A stretch of DNA of 64,000 nt from Lates calcarifer (Eukaryota > Chordata > Actinopteri > Centropomidae), in NCBI RefSeq assembly GCF_001640805.2, contig NC_066833.1:17554553-17618552 (forward strand), in the 5' to 3' direction. This document shows, piece after piece, positions 60,590 to 64,000 of this stretch. The translations under genes and the position numbers were made by a program. The notes under the pieces are model-generated. The model ran no database searches and was not told the origin of the DNA. It saw only the letters and a program-made list of their open reading frames with translations. Each line of letters begins with the position of its first letter. Within the stretch, counting starts at the first letter, position 1.

Positions 60590-60785
60590 GATTCAGATAA
60601 GATTTGAAAAAACAGGTTGATTAATCGATGAGGTGATAATTTTAAACTATATATAAAGGTTTTTGACTGTTCTGACAAAAAAAACCCCACTGGGAATTGG
60701 CACATTAGGACCTAAGAAAATAATCAGCAGATTATTCAATAATTTTAAAAATAATTTTCTTAGTATCTTAGCAGCCGTAGTTCAG
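60590..60785. repeat. AT-rich teleost repeat, diverged
   Basis: Has TTGATTAATCGATGAG and AATAATCAGCAGATTATTC, then CTTAGCAGCCGTAGTTC. A probable old copy of the family near the agps promoter. Confidence 0.3.
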
Positions 60786-61806
60786 ACATGTTAAGGTTAG
60801 GTGTGGGTTTGGAATGCATGGGTTTGAGTCTGAATAAATGTGAGGCAATTGTCCTTCTGTCTGTTATTACGACAAGGCTCATAACAGTTTCATCACTGTT
60901 TTTATTGAACTTGGTTACACAAAATGTTCATTCCATCGTGAAATAGGAGCTAACGAGGAGCACTTGAATGTACCAGTTTACGTATTTCCCAGCATGCCTT
61001 GCAATATACGACTGGTTGCATATTCTCCATTGAGTAAGGAATTTACAGTCAGTTTGCATAGCTGTAAACCTACCCGTAACAACAGAATTTCGGCCACTTG
61101 AAATGTTTAAAAGGGCAGGAAGCGGTGTAAGGTACAAAGTCAATATTAAAGTGAACTGAATTAAGACCCCAAATGATGCCTAGATTATCCAGTTAAATCA
61201 GATTTCTTTAGTTTGACAATTGTCTACCCTATGTATTGTATGTTTAATTAAAACTAAACCCGAGGTGATAACAGATCTATAGTTTGAGACTAATCATTTT
61301 TAAAATTCCATTGTATGCTACATTATATTTAGCTTTGAATGCTCTCACTTAATAAAGCAGCATCATCAAAGTGTCAAAAAAATCCTCACATGTAAGGTTT
61401 GTAACGTGGTTGTAAAAACTGAGAGTAAACTGAAACAATGTGACTTCACTGTTTACCCTTCTGCCTCACCTCCACCCAGTCACTTGACCGGCGTGACTAC
61501 TGTTTCCATATGGCACGCAGAAATGCTCCATAAGTCATGATTCGACACAAACTTATAGTAACATATTTCTACTGTAGAATATAAAATAACCATGGTTAAA
61601 TGATCAAAAAAGACAGAAACTGTGAAAAGTGCTTAAGACAGGGAAATTTTATTTGGGGAAACATCATTTGTCAACAGAAATATTGCATCGCGATGTAAAC
61701 TTAAATGTCCAGATGTTTGAGGATTTATTTCCGACAGGTTAAAGAATTAACTCCCAAAACAAAGTTCTGTAATGCACTGACTACAGGAAATTAGAGTCTA
61801 AGTGTA

Positions 61807-61899
61807 TCACAGAACTTTATTTGGAAAGCCACAGTGCCACCTCATAGGTTTGTCCTTGTGCAGAGACTTATCCTCCTCACGACTGGGTGCTCCTTTAAC
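61807..61899 (-). other. possible terminal exon of an unknown minus-strand transcript
   Basis: Follows a good acceptor (ttttacag), stays open for 30 codons to a tga stop, and contains AATAAA at 61816-61821. An upstream open stretch ending in Q with donor gtacag at 62740 would join it in phase. I do not recognise the product (it would end CGFPNKVL), and no clear ATG was found. Confidence 0.2.
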
Positions 61900-63384
61900 C
61901 TGTAAAAAGGCACAAACAGCAGGGAAACAGGACAACCATGTTGGATTATCTCTTTTTTCATGGTCTGAACTTTAATACAAAATGTACTGTACAATTATAT
62001 AAGAATAACAAGAACAAGAATATTTCTCCTCTAGAATGAAGCTTGTATAATTAGTACAAGACTAGAGTGCTAAAAGTTGCCAAGACTTGAATTTGGTAAG
62101 ACTGGGCCTATAGAAAGGCTTGCTGTGTGTAGAATCACACAGGTAAAGTAGGCCATATGGAGTCTTTTTACACACTGTCAGCTCTCTACAGAAATGATTA
62201 AATGGCTAGATATCATTTGGGCATGTGCAATAAGTGATCCTTTAGTACATCCCACCAGAAAAGATGCTGAAATATATGTTCTTACCTCTGTAAGCATAAC
62301 CATCTGGTTGGTTGCAAAGTTAAGATATAAACCAGTCTCTACATTTGCTAACATGTTTGAAGTTTCCAGCTTTGTTGGGTCTTTAGTGGGATTATTTCAT
62401 TCCAATGCCAGAGTGTCATTGATTCTACCTGTTGAGCTCTAACAACTTTGTGAATTGAACGGGCCCTGGAGAATGAGCTATTCACCAAACAATGCAGATA
62501 GATATGATAGCAATGAGGAAAGTGCAGAAGGCCAGCTGAGCTCCAGGGGTATTAAGTTCTGTCAGTTTGAAGGTAGTTAGGGCACTTGCACTTTAGCAGC
62601 ATTAAAGTGACAGCAACTTAACAAGTGCAACATGATGAAATAAAACAATGAATATAATCTTTCAATCATTATTATTACAATTATTTACGCAAGAAGTGAT
62701 ACGATGAAGGAAAAGTAAGTTCTGCAAGTCATACTGTACCTGATAAAGGTAGACGCGAGGGTACCAGCTGCAATCCAACACGAGGGACAAATAATCTAGA
62801 TCATAAAATGCAAAAGCAGAAAGCGATATGAGGACATTGCAGGCCACGGCTCGGTTCACAGTGCAAACGCCTGTTTTCACTGCGGTTGATGTCCGTCTGC
62901 GGACTTGCAGCGCTCCAATCGTAAGGTGGCCACCGCCGCTTTTACCTTTTCTTCCCCCAGTCCTGTGCAGTTCACTATATGCAGCTGGAAGAATGTCGAC
63001 GTGGAGCTGCCAAACGTGAACGCGTGTTCATGAGCGCGCATGGGGTGGGGGGGTGGGGGGATAGGCTTTTTTAGTGTAATTTCACGCAGTGGCACAGTGA
63101 GCTGCACTTCAGTGTGAGGTTCTTTACAGATACGTGCTAGAGCCGGGACCAAGTCTGTCTTATTGTCTTGACATATTTTAAAAGCCACTTAATTACATCT
63201 TGATCCGACTTCTTACTATCACGGGGGTGTCAGAATAGTTCAGATTTAGTTATCTTTGAAGATTTTCTAAGCAGTAACAACTCTCTTATGTAGCAGTAAT
63301 CTTGGATTGTCTCATTGAAAGTTTACAGTTGGCAGTTAAGGCATATATTGACAGCGAGTCTGTCCTGTCCACCAGTGCTGAAAG

Positions 63385-63500
63385 AAGTATACAGATCCTT
63401 TCCTGAAGCAAGCACAGCAGTAACACACTGCAAAATACTCTTGCAAGTAAAAGTCCTGCATTCAAAATTTACTTTGGTAAAAGTACAGAATTGAAATCAA
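63385..63500 (+). repeat. fish repeat with AAGTAAAAGTCCTGCATTC core, copy 1
   Basis: Contains AGTATACAGATCCTTTCCTG and CAAGTAAAAGTCCTGCATTC followed by AAAATTTACT. A related copy follows about 350 bases on. Confidence 0.5.
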
Positions 63501-63744
63501 CAAAATGAAAGTAGTGACTATGGAGAATGCCTTCTCTCCCATATTACTACAGTAGCCTATATAACGTAACCAAATTACTATTTCTGATACATTAATGTAT
63601 ATAGCTTTATTATAGCGGTAATGTAATCCACCAGGTCTAATGTTGTAATTTGTCAATGTTGAGCCAACTTTATTGATATTGATTTATTTATTGACAACTG
63701 TATTTACCATTGGGTTGTAAAATGTATAGCACCAGAGGCAAAGG

Positions 63745-63890
63745 AAGTATTCAAACCCTATACTGAAATAATAAGACAAATACCAGTTTATTTATACTCA
63801 GTTACAAGCAAAAGTCCTGCTATCAAAACCTTACTTAAGTAAAAGTGCAAAAGTTGTACTTTAAGTAATTGAGTAAAAGTACTTATTACA
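63745..63890 (+). repeat. fish repeat with AAGTAAAAGT core, copy 2
   Basis: Contains CAAGCAAAAGTCCTGC and CTTACTTAAGTAAAAGTGC, the same family as copy 1. Confidence 0.5.
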
Positions 63891-64000
63891 CGCTAGAATG
63901 ATCACATAGAGAGTAATTATAATTGAAAATGTAACTGGAATTGTATTACTGATGATTTAATGCATAGGCAGCATTTTAATGCTGTTGCTGGTGAAGGTGA

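Larger units (their letters stand above)
60421..64000. other. region upstream of agps
   Basis: No recognised protein gene. It contains AT-rich repeat pieces (60590-60785), a possible two-exon minus-strand transcript (61807-62880), a G-run cluster (63041-63060) and two copies of a fish repeat (63385-63500 and 63745-63890). Confidence 0.55.

Overview
The window is nuclear DNA of a ray-finned fish, most likely a percomorph teleost. The reasons are intron-rich vertebrate genes with fish-like protein variants, AT-rich introns with many CA/TG microsatellites, and several interspersed repeats I recognise as typical of percomorphs. The species cannot be named from the sequence. I saw no bacterial, organellar or viral genes, no tRNA or rRNA genes and no CRISPR array.

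Two protein-coding genes fill most of the window and point at each other. On the + strand, 4824-30109 carries the last 18 coding exons of pde11a (dual cAMP/cGMP phosphodiesterase 11A): the end of GAF-A, all of GAF-B, the whole HD-type catalytic domain, a fish-specific tail and the stop codon. Its N-terminal exon(s) lie left of base 1. The 3' UTR runs to a poly(A) signal at 32029. On the - strand, 60325-34680 carries a complete 20-exon agps gene (alkylglycerone-phosphate synthase, ether-lipid synthesis in peroxisomes). The exons sum to 633 codons plus stop, with the N-terminal PTS2 peroxisomal signal, the FAD-binding loop and the active-site His triplet all present. Its likely poly(A) signal is at 33281, leaving about 1.25 kb between the two 3' ends. 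The two proteins do not share a pathway; their pairing is conserved synteny.

Every exon pair was checked for splice sites and phase. agps is intact throughout. pde11a is intact except for one exon (8676-8752), which is one base too long for the frame and so carries an apparent frameshift in GAF-B.

Layout: 1-4823 intron of pde11a; 4824-30109 pde11a exons and introns, with a degraded hAT transposon (19655-20460), a MITE-like element (9962-10238) and several SINE- or LINE-like pieces; 30110-32050 3' UTR with an embedded repeat; 32051-33280 gene-free gap; 33281-34679 presumed agps 3' UTR with a small unexplained ORF; 34680-60325 agps; 60326-64000 agps promoter side, mostly repeats, with a doubtful two-exon transcript. 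Several GC-richer, complex blocks inside introns look like conserved regulatory elements, but that needs alignment to other genomes.

No undescribed multi-gene system is evident. The most notable items are the frameshifted pde11a exon, a catalytic exon whose acceptor is built on a long TG tract, a cluster of MYB-like AACGG motifs in agps intron 1, and the unexplained small ORF at 33722-33949.
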